A DNA stretch of 64,000 bases from Bog-159 sp963738345. Its GTDB lineage: Bacteria; Acidobacteriota; Terriglobia; Bryobacterales; Bryobacteraceae. The notes beneath the pieces are model-generated. The model made no database searches and was not told the DNA's origin. It saw only the letters and a program-made list of their open reading frames with translations. Where the stretch lies: NCBI GenBank assembly GCA_963738345.1, contig CAVTWI010000001.1:62001-126000 (forward strand), written 5' to 3'. Position 1 is the stretch's first letter. Each line of letters starts with the position of its first letter. A program made the translations under genes and the position numbers. Shown here piece after piece: positions 9,474 to 18,328 of the stretch.

Positions 9474-11629
9474 GTGTCTGGCAGAAGGTCTTTCAATTTC
9501 AGAAGGAAAAGATTTCTCCGTGGATCGCGGCACGGAACACTCTCGGCTTTGCGTTGCCCCTGGCCGCGGGCATTGCGTTCGGCAATGTTCCCGCCGCACT
9601 GATCGCCGGTATCGGCGCCCTGAACGTATCGTATTCCGATGGCCACGATCCCTATTTGCAGCGTGCCCGGCGGATGCTGGCGGCTTGCGCCCTGGTCGGC
9701 TTGGCTGTATTCGCCGGAGCGGTCTGTGGCAACCACCACCTGCTGGCAGTTCCTATAGCGGGCGCATGGGCATTTGCCGCCGGCATGCTGGTAGCGCTCA
9801 GCACCACTGCGGCAGACCTGGGGATCATGAGCCTGGTGACCCTGGTGGTCTTCGCCGCCAAGCCCTTGCCGCCCGAATCGGCCGCGCTTTCCGGATTACT
9901 GGCCCTGGGCGGAGGGCTGCTGCAAACCGCGCTGGCGCTCGTCTTCTGGCCGGTGCGACGATACCTGCCCGAACGGCGCGCGCTGGCCACTTTATACGGC
10001 GAACTGGCGCGTGCCGCGGTGGCGCCTCCAGCGGTACGCGAGGCTCCGCCCGCAAGCGCCCAAAGCACCGACGCGCAGGCCGCGCTTTCGTCGCTCGCAG
10101 GCGACCACAGCATAGAAGGCGAACGATACCGTTCGATGCTCAGCCAGTCGGAGCGGGCGCGACTGGCCCTGTTTGCTTTGGGCCGGCTTCGCGTGCGCAT
10201 CACGCGCGAGGTTCCCGATAGCCCTGAGAACGCATTTCTGGACAGCTATCTCAAGACTGCGGCGCGGGTGCTCCAGTCAATCGCGGATGCCCTACTGGCT
10301 ACGCAAGCCCAGGAATCCGTGCATGCCCAACTGGATGAATTGCAGGCGCTCACCGAGGAATTCCGAACGCTTTCGGCCGGCATGGCTCCCGAACCCGCCG
10401 CCACCCTGGGGGACGCGCGACTCCAAATGGATGCACTCAACGGGCAACTGCGCGCCAGTTTCGAATTAGCCGCGCACGCTACGGTTGAGGGCCTGGATGC
10501 GTTCGCCCGCCAGGAGGTCCGGCGGCCCTGGTATCTGCGGGTGGGCGGTACGCTCGCTACGTTGCGCGCGAATTTGAGCCTGCGGTCGGCAGCGTGTAGG
10601 CATGCGATCCGACTGGCAGTTTGCGTAGCGCTTGGCGATGCGTTAGGCCGGGGTTTCGAACTGCACCGGTCCTACTGGCTTCCCATGACCATCGCTATCG
10701 TCCTGAAGCCGGACTTCTCCTCTACCTTTACCCGCGGCGTCCTGCGACTGGCCGGAACGTTCGCCGGGTTAATCTTCGCTACCGCGCTGTTCCACATGCT
10801 GCCGGCGTCGGCCATCGCCCAAGCTGCAACTATCGTGGCGTTGATGTATGTGTTGCGGTGCTGGGGGCCGGCCAATTACGGCATCTTCGTTACCGCCGTG
10901 ACGGGCATGATCGTTTTGTTGATCGCCATGGCCGGTGTATCGCCTAAAGAGGTGATGGCCGCGCGCGGATTGAACACCGCCATTGGAGGAGCGATCGCGC
11001 TGATGGCGTATTGGTTGTGGCCTACCCGCGAACGAACCCGGGTGCAAGACGAGATGGCCCTTATGCTGGATGCGTACCGCGACTACTTCCGCACCATCCG
11101 CCAGAGTTATATCCAGCCGGTCACTTCGTTCGAAGAGGCCCTCGACCAGACGCGCCTGGCTGCCAGAAGGGCGCGATCCAATTTGGAAGCCTCGTTCGAC
11201 CGGTTGCGCGCGGAGCCTGGAACTACCGCCGAAACCATGGCGGCGCTTTCCGCGATTCTGGCCAGTTCGCACCGCCTCATCCATGCGGTGATGGCGCTGG
11301 AGGCAGGACTGCATAGCAGCCGTGCAGTGCCTGCGCGCGCGGCGTTCAGCCGGTTTGCCAACGATGTGGAATTAACTCTCCACTCACTCGCCGAGGCGCT
11401 ACGGGGATCGCCACTGGCACACGCCGACCTTCCCAATCTGCGCGAAGATCACCACGCTTTGACACAATCGGGCGATTCGACCGTCGAACGTTATGCACTA
11501 GTAAATGTAGAGACGGATCGAGTAACAAACAGCTTGAACACGCTGAGCGAAGAGCTACTGAAGTGGCTTCAATGGGGCCGGCCGTCGGGCCTGTCTTCCG
11601 GGGGAGGAGGAGGTTCGTTAGGTGGATGA
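9470..11629 (+). CDS. FUSC/YccS-type inner-membrane transporter
   Basis: The 719-aa product has two blocks of membrane helices (residues ~20-165 and ~370-520), each followed by a soluble helical region, the layout of the fusaric-acid-resistance/aromatic-acid efflux family. Recognisable parts are the N-terminal NTLGFALPLAAGIAFGNV block and the second block with YWLPMTIAIVLKPDFSST and RGLNTAIGGAIALMAYWLWP, a signature-like segment of FUSC proteins. It probably exports hydrophobic or aromatic acids; the substrate is unknown. GTG 9470 overlaps the previous stop. The 3' end overlaps the anti-sigma gene tail-to-tail by about 60 bp and encodes a Gly/Ser-rich end that may not be functional. Confidence 0.8.
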   Translation: MSVWQKVFQFQKEKISPWIAARNTLGFALPLAAGIAFGNVPAALIAGIGALNVSYSDGHDPYLQRARRMLAACALVGLAVFAGAVCGNHHLLAVPIAGAWAFAAGMLVALSTTAADLGIMSLVTLVVFAAKPLPPESAALSGLLALGGGLLQTALALVFWPVRRYLPERRALATLYGELARAAVAPPAVREAPPASAQSTDAQAALSSLAGDHSIEGERYRSMLSQSERARLALFALGRLRVRITREVPDSPENAFLDSYLKTAARVLQSIADALLATQAQESVHAQLDELQALTEEFRTLSAGMAPEPAATLGDARLQMDALNGQLRASFELAAHATVEGLDAFARQEVRRPWYLRVGGTLATLRANLSLRSAACRHAIRLAVCVALGDALGRGFELHRSYWLPMTIAIVLKPDFSSTFTRGVLRLAGTFAGLIFATALFHMLPASAIAQAATIVALMYVLRCWGPANYGIFVTAVTGMIVLLIAMAGVSPKEVMAARGLNTAIGGAIALMAYWLWPTRERTRVQDEMALMLDAYRDYFRTIRQSYIQPVTSFEEALDQTRLAARRARSNLEASFDRLRAEPGTTAETMAALSAILASSHRLIHAVMALEAGLHSSRAVPARAAFSRFANDVELTLHSLAEALRGSPLAHADLPNLREDHHALTQSGDSTVERYALVNVETDRVTNSLNTLSEELLKWLQWGRPSGLSSGGGGGSLGG

Positions 11630-11868
11630 GCCTTCATTTTCCGCTCGAGCGCGGCCAATAATCGCGCTTCGATATCCGGCGCGATGGGATGCGTCTCCAT
11701 TCCTTTATAAATACGGATCGTCCGCTTGGTGGTGTCGCAGACCACCCAACAGTTGGGGCATTCCGTAATGTGCTGCTCCAACTTTGCACGGATCTCCGCG
11801 TCGACATTTTCGTCAAGATAGTCGCTGAGTTCCTGCAAGAACTCCTTACATGTAAGCAAAGGCGTCAT
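11569..11868 (-). CDS. Zinc-finger anti-sigma factor
   Basis: A 99-aa cytosolic protein with the HxxxCxxC signature of ZAS anti-sigma factors (QHITECPNC, about residues 32-40), preceded by the helix FLQELSDYLDENVDAEI. There is no membrane helix, so it is a soluble type. The C-terminus is proline-rich. Its start lies inside the end of the ECF sigma gene (23-bp overlap), the classical sigma/anti-sigma arrangement. It should bind and silence that sigma factor. The Cys/His cluster suggests redox or metal responsiveness, which is inference. Confidence 0.8.
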   Translation of the reverse strand: MTPLLTCKEFLQELSDYLDENVDAEIRAKLEQHITECPNCWVVCDTTKRTIRIYKGMETHPIAPDIEARLLAALERKMKAHPPNEPPPPPEDRPDGRPH

Positions 11869-12463
11869 CCTCCTTATGCTTGAAAAAGCGCGTCAGTTTA
11901 TCGCGAAGCTGTAGGCGCGCGCGCAGCAGCCTGCTCTTTACCGCGGGAATGGACAAATCGAGCGCCTCGGCGGTCTCTTCCGTGGACATCTCTTCGATAT
12001 CCCGTAGCACAAAGACCGCGCGATAGGGAGGCGCCAGGCTATCCACGGCGGTACTCAGAATCTGGTTGATTTCATCGCGCGAGTAACGCTGCTCGGGATT
12101 TTCGTCCCAAGCCGCAATTTCACGCGCGACCGTATCTTCTCCGGTATCGATGGTCTCGTCCATCGACACGGTTTTGTCCGTCTTGCGTTTACGCAGCTTC
12201 ATCAACGCCTGGTTGACGGCGATGCGTACGATCCAGGTATAGAACTTCGAATTGCCCTGGAACTGGTCCAAGTGTTCATACGCTTTGAGGAATGTCTCCT
12301 GCAATACATCCTCGGCGTCTTCCCGGTTCTGGGTGATGTGCATCGCCAGCCGAAAGATCTTATTCTCGTAGCGGCGCACCAATTCCGAGAAGGCCTTGGC
12401 GTCGCCTTCGCGCGCCTGCAGGACGACAGATGTCTCGTCCGGAATCTGGGTGGTGGCTTGCAT
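11846..12463 (-). CDS. ECF RNA polymerase sigma factor (SigE/RpoE-like)
   Basis: Region 2 is evident at residues ~15-85 (FSELVRRYENKIFRLAMHI, NREDAEDVLQETFLKAYEHL, FYTWIVRIAVNQALMKLRKR). Region 4 follows at ~145-200 (LAPPYRAVFVLRDIEEMSTE, TAEALDLSIPAVKSRLLRAR). Length (205 aa) is normal for the family. It should direct RNA polymerase to stress-type promoters and is presumably held inactive by the overlapping zinc-finger partner encoded downstream. It starts at ATG 12463 with a weak AAAGG just upstream. Its regulon cannot be told from this window. Confidence 0.88.
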   Translation of the reverse strand: MQATTQIPDETSVVLQAREGDAKAFSELVRRYENKIFRLAMHITQNREDAEDVLQETFLKAYEHLDQFQGNSKFYTWIVRIAVNQALMKLRKRKTDKTVSMDETIDTGEDTVAREIAAWDENPEQRYSRDEINQILSTAVDSLAPPYRAVFVLRDIEEMSTEETAEALDLSIPAVKSRLLRARLQLRDKLTRFFKHKEDDAFAYM

Positions 12464-12519
12464 CCTTTAGTCTTAGTATCGCATAGGCGTCAATCTTCGC
12501 ATTTTGTACGCCCGGAACC

Positions 12520-13293
12520 CTACCGATTCAGCCTGCTGGCGATACCTGCCAGCATTTTGCGTGGCGCAAAGCGCGTCGAATATACCGTAAGCTTGTTGCT
12601 GACGCCCGCGATGGCCACGCGTTTTCCCGCCATCAGAGCATCGAATCCGACACGCGCCACTGCCGCCGCGCTCATCACCGCCCCTGCGCGGAACAGTGGC
12701 GTATCCTGGTTGCCGGCCGTGACGGCGAAGTTGGTTCCGGTAGGTCCTGGAATCAGCGCCGTCACCGTCACTCCGGAGTTCTTTACCTCTTCGGCGATAG
12801 CCTCCGAAAAGGAAAGCACGAAGGCTTTCGACGCATAGTAGACGGCCATGTAAGGTCCGGGCACATACGCCGCTGTCGACGCGACATTCAGGATTTTTCC
12901 ACTACGGCGCGCCAGCATGCCCGGTAGAAACAGGCGAGTAAGATGCGAGAGCGCCATGATATTTACCTGAATCATGCGCGACTCCACCTCGAAATCGATT
13001 TCCGCGTAAGCGCCGCGCGCGCCAAAGCCGGCATTGTTCACCAGCACGTCGAGGTGCGCTCCCTGCTGTGCGAGGGTCTCGAAAATCCGCGCCGGCGCCG
13101 CAGAGTCTGCCAGATCCGCGGCCAAGACGCGCGCTTGAATTCCGTGCGTGCGCGCCAGTTCCCCGCTGAGCGCCTGGAGTTTGTCTTCGCTGCGCGCAAC
13201 CAGGATCAGATCGTGCCTGGCGGCCGCAAACAGTTTAGCCATTTCTGCGCCAATGCCGCTCGATGCGCCCGTAATCAGCACGGTAGAATTCAT
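12520..13293 (-). CDS. Short-chain dehydrogenase/reductase
   Basis: A classical SDR of 257 aa. It has the NAD(P)-binding TGASSGIG near residue 8, NNAGFG at ~88, a catalytic Ser in NVASTAAY and the YxxxK pair in VYYASKAF. An Arg after the second beta-strand (VARSEDK) favours NADP(H). It lies 16 bases behind the TetR-type gene on the same strand, so the two form an operon that diverges from the FAD oxidase at 13967. The trio may handle a lipophilic alcohol or ketone, which is inferred from context only. Confidence 0.85.
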   Translation of the reverse strand: MNSTVLITGASSGIGAEMAKLFAAARHDLILVARSEDKLQALSGELARTHGIQARVLAADLADSAAPARIFETLAQQGAHLDVLVNNAGFGARGAYAEIDFEVESRMIQVNIMALSHLTRLFLPGMLARRSGKILNVASTAAYVPGPYMAVYYASKAFVLSFSEAIAEEVKNSGVTVTALIPGPTGTNFAVTAGNQDTPLFRAGAVMSAAAVARVGFDALMAGKRVAIAGVSNKLTVYSTRFAPRKMLAGIASRLNR

Positions 13294-13309
13294 ATGGTTA
13301 GGCTAACAG

Positions 13310-13906
13310 CTATGCGAGCCCCAATCGCGGCGCGTTTCCCATGCTGAAGGCACAAAAACGCAGCACTTCGGCTTTCGAATGCCAGGGCAGTTGGCCGGCA
13401 TTGGCCAGTTTGGCAATCCCATGCACTAGCGACCAGGCGTGATAGGCCAAGCGTTCTGCGTCCCCCCCCGGCATCTCATCGGACTCCTGGCATTGGCGGA
13501 CGAAGCCGAGCAGTGTCTCAAAACATCGCTGCGCCGCGGCCGCGCATTCCGGATATTTCGCTTCGTTCCATGGAGCATCGAACATGGCGGCGAAGTGCTG
13601 CGGCCAACGGAGGGCGAAATCCACGTAGGCCAAGCCGCTGCGGCGCAGGCGATTCATGGCGCTGTTTTTTGAGCCACCCCGAGACATGGCCCGCGTCAAA
13701 CGGTCGAAGCCGTCGGTGGCCACCGCCGCCAGCAAATCGTCCCGGTCCCGGAAGTGGCGATACGGGGCATTGTGCGACACGCCCGCGCGCCGCGCCGCCT
13801 CGCGCAACGTGAATCCATGCGGCCCGGTTTCCGAGATCAGTTCGACGGCTGCTGCGAGGAGAGCTTCCTTTAGATTGCCGTGGTGGTAAGGCTGTGGAAC
13901 GGGCAC
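13310..13906 (-). CDS. TetR/AcrR-family transcriptional regulator
   Basis: The N-terminal helix-turn-helix is clear (HHGNLKEALLAAAVELI, FTLREAARRAGVSHNAPYRHF), followed by a ligand-binding helical domain of normal length (198 aa total). The only possible start is GTG 13906, since a TAG lies two codons upstream. A TAGAAT -10-like hexamer (minus strand, 13920-13915) ends only 8 bases before that GTG, so the message would be nearly leaderless. The gene faces the FAD oxidase across a 60-bp intergenic region carrying a large inverted repeat, the likely operator for control of both directions. Confidence 0.85.
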   Translation of the reverse strand: MPVPQPYHHGNLKEALLAAAVELISETGPHGFTLREAARRAGVSHNAPYRHFRDRDDLLAAVATDGFDRLTRAMSRGGSKNSAMNRLRRSGLAYVDFALRWPQHFAAMFDAPWNEAKYPECAAAAQRCFETLLGFVRQCQESDEMPGGDAERLAYHAWSLVHGIAKLANAGQLPWHSKAEVLRFCAFSMGNAPRLGLA

Positions 13907-13926
13907 TTGCTAATTCTATCAAAACG

Positions 13927-13976
13927 ATGTTGACAGCAGCAACTTAATCGCCTTATAATGTTGCTCATGTCAACAT
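13927..13976. promoter_or_regulatory. Divergent promoter/operator with 17-bp inverted repeat
   Basis: The arms TGTTGACAGCAGCAAC (13928-13943) and GTTGCTCATGTCAACA (13960-13975) are inverted copies matching at 14 of 16 positions, extended by one A/T pair. The 16-bp centre (13944-13959) contains the TATAAT (13954-13959) of a plus-strand promoter whose -35 TTGACA (13930-13935, 18-bp spacer) lies inside the left arm. A TetR-type repressor bound here would cover the promoter completely. The right arm overlaps the ATG at 13967. Confidence 0.7.
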
Positions 13977-15571
13977 TTACATTGAGCGCTGGCAACGTAG
14001 GCTTATCCTACAAACAACATCCCCCGGAAGGGGATTACGACGCCATCGTCATTGGCTCCGGCATCGGGGGCCTCGCCTCCGCGGCCCTGCTGGCACAGCG
14101 CGCCGAAAAGCGGGTACTCGTCCTCGAACGGCATTACACTGCCGGTGGATTCACGCACGTCTTCCACCGCCCCGGATACGAGTGGGATGTGGGCGTGCAC
14201 TACGTCGGCCAGATGGTTGCCGGAGATCCTATGCGCAGGCTCTTCGATGAAATTACCGGAGGCCGTCTGCAGTGGAATGCCATGCCCGCTGTCTATGACC
14301 GTATCCAAATTGCGGATCGCGCGTACGAATTCACCGCCGGAGCAGATGCCTTTGTCCAGGGGGTGTCCCACTGCTTCCCCGATGAGCGCGCCGCGATCGG
14401 CCGCTACGTCAAAGAAGTACGCCAAGCCGCGGGCGCGCTGCAACTGTTCTTCGCGGAAAGGGCGATACCGGCAGCGGCCGCCCGATTCGCCGGACCGCTC
14501 CTCCGGCGTCGATTCCTAAAATATGCCCGGCAAACCACGGCAAATGCTCTCGCCCGTTTGACTTCCAACACTGAACTGGCCGCGGTACTGGCCGGGCAGT
14601 GGGGTGACTACGGGCTCCCACCGGGACAGAGCAGTTTCGGAATGCACGCCATCATCGCGGAACATTATATTGAAGGCGCGTTTTATCCGGTGGGAGGCGC
14701 ATCGCGCATCGCCGCCAGTATCACTCCGGTGATCGAACGCGCCGGTGGCCGCGTAATCGTCGGCGCGGGCGTGCAGCAAATTATGGTCGATGCCGCCAAT
14801 CAGGCCGTCGGCGTACGCATGGAGGATGGCCGTGAGTTACGCGCACCGCTGATCTTCAGCGACGCCGGGGCCTGGAATACGTATGCCAAACTGCTTCCCG
14901 CCGAGACGCCGGGACGGGCGCAATCGCTGGCGGAGATCGAAGGCATTCCCTCGTCGATGGGACATCTGTGTCTGTACGTCGGCCTCCGGCGCGACGCGGG
15001 CGCACCGGAATTCGGCGATACGAACCTTTGGATTTATCCAAGCGCCGATCACGACGGTAATCTGGCGCGTTACCGATCCGATCCCGAGCAACCGTTTCCG
15101 GGCATGTTTATTTCGTTCCCCTCGGCCAAGGACCCCGATTTCATTCGCCGCTACCCCGGCCGCGCCACCATTGAAGTAGTGACCCTGGCGCCCTACCAGT
15201 GGTTCGAACCATGGGACGGCACGCGCTGGAAGCGGCGCGGTGCGGATTACGAGGCCTTCAAACAACGCCTTGCCGAACGCCTTCGCACCGAACTCGAACG
15301 GCATGTACCCGCCGTTCGCGGCAAGATCGATTATTGTGAATTATCCACCCCGCTTTCCACGCAGCAGTTCGCTAACTACCATCAAGGCCAGATCTACGGC
15401 CCGGCGTGTACGCCCAAACGCTTCCAGGTGCGGGCCTTGAGCACGCGTACACCGGTGCGCAACCTTTACCTGACCGGTGCGGACGCCGCGGTGCCCGGTG
15501 TGGTGGGAGCGCTTGCGGGCGGAGCATTGGCCGCATCGTGTGCGTTGCGGCGCAATCTGGTGCCTCGATAG
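13967..15571 (+). CDS. FAD-dependent oxidoreductase, phytoene desaturase/retinol saturase-like
   Basis: The Rossmann motif VIGSGIGGLASAALLAQ lies near residue 22, followed by ERHYTAGGFTHVFHR and WDVGVHYVG, which resemble carotenoid desaturases and all-trans-retinol saturase. The C-terminal FAD-binding part reads NLYLTGADAAVPGVVGALAGG. Length (~534 aa) fits. It probably reduces or desaturates a polyene or isoprenoid, substrate unknown. ATG 13967 is preferred over 13958 because the -10 TATAAT ends 7 bases before it, so the message would start at or next to the initiation codon. The TetR operator overlaps this site. Confidence 0.8.
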   Translation: MSTFTLSAGNVGLSYKQHPPEGDYDAIVIGSGIGGLASAALLAQRAEKRVLVLERHYTAGGFTHVFHRPGYEWDVGVHYVGQMVAGDPMRRLFDEITGGRLQWNAMPAVYDRIQIADRAYEFTAGADAFVQGVSHCFPDERAAIGRYVKEVRQAAGALQLFFAERAIPAAAARFAGPLLRRRFLKYARQTTANALARLTSNTELAAVLAGQWGDYGLPPGQSSFGMHAIIAEHYIEGAFYPVGGASRIAASITPVIERAGGRVIVGAGVQQIMVDAANQAVGVRMEDGRELRAPLIFSDAGAWNTYAKLLPAETPGRAQSLAEIEGIPSSMGHLCLYVGLRRDAGAPEFGDTNLWIYPSADHDGNLARYRSDPEQPFPGMFISFPSAKDPDFIRRYPGRATIEVVTLAPYQWFEPWDGTRWKRRGADYEAFKQRLAERLRTELERHVPAVRGKIDYCELSTPLSTQQFANYHQGQIYGPACTPKRFQVRALSTRTPVRNLYLTGADAAVPGVVGALAGGALAASCALRRNLVPR

Positions 15572-15590
15572 AAGCGGGTAAACTGGGGAA

Positions 15591-16523
15591 GTGCTTTCTC
15601 TTCTCAACCCCGATGTACTTGCGCACGTCGAGGAGTTCGCTCGCCAATTCAGTGCCGCGCAGCCTTTCCGTTATGTCGCTATCGACCAGTTTCTCGATCC
15701 GAAATTCTGCCAGGAACTAATCGATCAATTCCCTGCCTTCGAATCCGGCAACGCCCGGAACGAACACGGCGAATTGGCCGGCAAGTCCGTGATCCCGGAT
15801 ATCGCGCGGCTAGGGTCCGCCTACTTCCGCTTCGATCGCCTCATGCGCTACGACGACTTTCTCGCCTTGATTTCACAGATTACGGGCATTGCCGCCTTGC
15901 TTTACGACCAGGAATACGTGGGCGGCGGGACACACGAGAATCGCTCCGGGCAGGAACTCGATTCCCATGTCGACTTCAATTTCCATCCGCGCTTTGGCTG
16001 GCATCGCCGCCTGAATTTGATCGTGTTCTTGAACTCCCATTGGGATGAATCGTGGGGCGGATGCCTGGAATTGCTGCGCGAGCCTTCCGCCGACTCGGAT
16101 GAAGATCGCAAGATCGTGGCGCCGGTGGCGAATCGCGCTGTGATTTTCGAAACCACGGAAAATTCCTGGCACGGTTTCCGCGTCATCCGCACGCCGCCGG
16201 ACTCGGGGATCACGCGTAAGTCGCTGGCTGTCTATTTCTATAGCCAGGACCGGCCCGCTGCTGAAATCGCGCCTTCGCACGGCACGTATTATTATCAGCG
16301 GCCCCTTCCCAGTCACATCCAGCCAGGCTACACCTTGCGTGATGACGACGTTGCCGAACTCCGCAAACTATTCGCACGGCGCGACGACCAGATCCGCTTT
16401 CTCTACGAACGCGAACAGGAGTTCTCCGACGTGTTGCAGGGAATTAGTAGGTGGAAGGCCTTTCGGGTAGCGCGTGCGCTCACTTGGCCTGCACGAGCGC
16501 TAAAGCGCGCGGTGGGCCGGTGA
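15591..16523 (+). CDS. 2OG-Fe(II) oxygenase, prolyl-hydroxylase-like
   Basis: The facial triad is visible: H126 and D128 in LDSHVDFNFHP, and H194 in NSWHGFRVI. Further on, RKSLAVYFYS supplies the Arg expected to bind 2-oxoglutarate. The N-terminal PFRYVAIDQFLDPKFC matches the start of the prolyl 4-hydroxylase-like domain. The 310-aa protein continues into a basic helical tail. It should hydroxylate a protein or small molecule in the cytosol. The start is GTG 15591, with TAAACT ending 6 bases before it. The 3' end overlaps larE tail-to-tail by 24 bp. Confidence 0.82.
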   Translation: MLSLLNPDVLAHVEEFARQFSAAQPFRYVAIDQFLDPKFCQELIDQFPAFESGNARNEHGELAGKSVIPDIARLGSAYFRFDRLMRYDDFLALISQITGIAALLYDQEYVGGGTHENRSGQELDSHVDFNFHPRFGWHRRLNLIVFLNSHWDESWGGCLELLREPSADSDEDRKIVAPVANRAVIFETTENSWHGFRVIRTPPDSGITRKSLAVYFYSQDRPAAEIAPSHGTYYYQRPLPSHIQPGYTLRDDDVAELRKLFARRDDQIRFLYEREQEFSDVLQGISRWKAFRVARALTWPARALKRAVGR

Positions 16524-17369
16524 GACAGACGAAAGATTCAATACTTCGTTCAACGACCCTTGCCGGTATCCTTCCAGGTCAAGTGTGATGTATTTGAATC
16601 CGAGGGATTTGAAAATGCTGGTAAATCGCCGCGCCATTTCGGGCGTGAGCGCTTTGGGCAATTCCTCAGGCGAAATCTCGAGGCGCACCAGTTCGCCGTG
16701 GAAGCGCACGCGGAATTGGCGGAATCCCAGCGCCTTGATGTCCTCTTCTCCCCGTTCGACGGTCTTGATGTTCTCGATCGTCACGGGTGTGCCATATGGG
16801 ATGCGCGAACTCAGGCACGCCGACGCAGGACGGTCCCAAGTCGGCAAACCGGCTATGCGCGACAGTTCCCGTATCTCGGCTTTACGTAACCCGGCTTCCA
16901 CCAACGGCGCCTTCACTTTGTGCAATCCGGCGGCGTTCTGGCCGGGGCGGTAGTCGCCTAAGTCGTCGGCATTGACGCCGTAGATAATGTTGGTGATGCC
17001 GCGCGCGCGCCCAATCTCCTCCAGGCGGGTGAACAATTCGTCCTTACAGTGGAAACAGCGGTTGGCGTCGTTCTTCAGGTAATTGGGATTCTCGAATTCG
17101 TGCGTTTCGATGTACTCGTGGGGGATGCCGAACTGTTGCACAAACGCTTCGGCGTCACGCTTGTGCGATTCCGGTATCGAAGCCGAATTCGCGGTAACAG
17201 CTACCGCATTTCCGTCCAGCACCTGATGCGCGGCCCAAGCAAGGTAAGCCGAATCCGCGCCGCCGGAATAAGCCACCATGACCCGATCGAGGTCCCGCAG
17301 GACGGAAAAGAGCTTCTCTTGCTTTTCGTTCAAGAGCGCGGGTTGGGATACGTCCACCAGAGAAGCCAT
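16500..17369 (-). CDS. larE: ATP-dependent sacrificial sulfur transferase LarE
   Basis: The PP-loop SGGADS (residues 35-40) identifies an ATP pyrophosphatase. RCFHCKDELF (C105, C108) and PASACLSSRIPYG (C185) match LarE. By alignment from memory, C185 corresponds to the cysteine that donates its sulfur in the Lactobacillus enzyme (C176), with about nine extra residues here. LarE thiolates the pyridinium dicarboxylate precursor of the nickel-pincer cofactor of lactate racemase. LarB, LarC and LarA are not in this window. The ATG lies 6 bases after a perfect TATAAT, suggesting a leaderless message. Confidence 0.87.
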   Translation of the reverse strand: MASLVDVSQPALLNEKQEKLFSVLRDLDRVMVAYSGGADSAYLAWAAHQVLDGNAVAVTANSASIPESHKRDAEAFVQQFGIPHEYIETHEFENPNYLKNDANRCFHCKDELFTRLEEIGRARGITNIIYGVNADDLGDYRPGQNAAGLHKVKAPLVEAGLRKAEIRELSRIAGLPTWDRPASACLSSRIPYGTPVTIENIKTVERGEEDIKALGFRQFRVRFHGELVRLEISPEELPKALTPEMARRFTSIFKSLGFKYITLDLEGYRQGSLNEVLNLSSVSPAHRAL

Positions 17370-17375
17370 ATCCGA

Positions 17376-17381
17376 ATTATA
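17376..17381 (-). promoter_or_regulatory. -10 hexamer TATAAT directly before larE
   Basis: On the minus strand TATAAT occupies 17381-17376, followed by six bases and the ATG at 17369. No good -35 is seen at the usual distance. The spacing would start transcription at or beside the start codon. Confidence 0.5.
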
Positions 17382-17399
17382 TCGCGCGGCGGGAAGGCG

Positions 17400-18212
17400 C
17401 TAGCCCAACAACTCTTCGACGCTGGTAGCGTCCAGTACCCGTTCGCTGAGATCTTCCAGGCTCGACGTCGAAAGCGACTCGAGTTTGTCCGAGGCCCAGC
17501 CAGGGAGGGCGCCGAAGCGCCTCTGGATCTGCCGGCGCAGGACGGCGACTTCTCCCTTTTGCACGCCTTGTTGCACGCCTTTCAAGAACAAAGGTCCGAG
17601 CACATCGTGTTCCAGAATGCTTGTCTCAATAGGCATTTTAGACGACTCCTCTTCCACTACACTAGCCAATCGCCGTAATCCGGCCAGGATGAATAACTGG
17701 CTTAAGGCAGCGTCCCGCTGAGCCGCGTTCAACCCCGCGATGCGCCGCACAACCCGATGTACCGCCCTTCTATCATCTCGCAGTCGCGCGAGGATGGCAA
17801 TTAAGTTATCCCCAATGGCGTCGCTTTCGAGAAGTTGCTCACCATCAAGAGTGCGAATGTCGATTAGATGGTACGCGAAGGACACTTCCGCTCCACGGAG
17901 TTTATCGTCCATGCGCATCTTTGCCTGACCGACATACAGGACTACCTGCAGAGGAAACTTCTGAAATAAACGAAAAACGCCCAGCGCATATTCCGCCATC
18001 CGCAGGGGCATCGCCGGATCATTGGTACTCTGCAACTCCAAGTGGATCAGATCGCCTTCCACCGTTTCACCTAACAGGTCGAGGCGCAGGTTTTGGACTT
18101 TAGGAAGTTCGACATCCAGCCATTTCGCAACCGTAGTGCCGGTCAGCGCGCGCATGGTCACCGTGGCGGAGCCCTGCAAAAGCAGTTTCAGTGCGACATC
18201 ATATTCCTGCAT
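17400..18212 (-). CDS. Rpn/PD-(D/E)XK nuclease-like protein
   Basis: The N-terminal part has the conserved sequence of the Rpn/YhgA-like group: a KWLDVELPKVQNLRLDLLG block, then EGDLIHLELQST carrying the E-x-Q of a PD-(D/E)XK core, and RMAEYALGVFRLFQKFPLQ with PLQVVLYVG. The C-terminal ~80 residues (ILRRQIQRRFGALPGWASDKL) resemble the DUF4351-type tail found on such proteins. Rpn proteins are recombination-promoting or DNA-damaging endonucleases, often mistaken for transposases. It stands alone, with 30 bp to larE and a hairpin on the other side. Confidence 0.75.
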   Translation of the reverse strand: MQEYDVALKLLLQGSATVTMRALTGTTVAKWLDVELPKVQNLRLDLLGETVEGDLIHLELQSTNDPAMPLRMAEYALGVFRLFQKFPLQVVLYVGQAKMRMDDKLRGAEVSFAYHLIDIRTLDGEQLLESDAIGDNLIAILARLRDDRRAVHRVVRRIAGLNAAQRDAALSQLFILAGLRRLASVVEEESSKMPIETSILEHDVLGPLFLKGVQQGVQKGEVAVLRRQIQRRFGALPGWASDKLESLSTSSLEDLSERVLDATSVEELLG

Positions 18213-18279
18213 GCCTTAAGAACAAAGGTGGAACGATCGGGGAGTTTCTCTCAAACGGGGGGGACGACAGAGGAAATCG

Positions 18280-18306
18280 CGTGGGCAGGTAGACTGCCTG
18301 CCCACG
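18280..18306. terminator. GC-rich hairpin, possible terminator or dispersed repeat
   Basis: Perfect 10-bp arms CGTGGGCAGG (18280-18289) and CCTGCCCACG (18297-18306) enclose a 7-base loop. It lies just beyond the 3' end of the lysine-rich peptide gene, which reads leftward, and so could stop that transcript. There is no clear T-run. A related stem lies at 24604-24632. Confidence 0.5.
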
Positions 18307-18328
18307 TTGTGGATACGCAGGAAAGAAG

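Noticed and set aside
17400..18212. Rpn-like gene as an insertion-sequence transposase
   Set aside because: No terminal inverted repeats or target duplication are visible, and the protein matches the Rpn/YhgA-like nuclease type rather than a DDE transposase.
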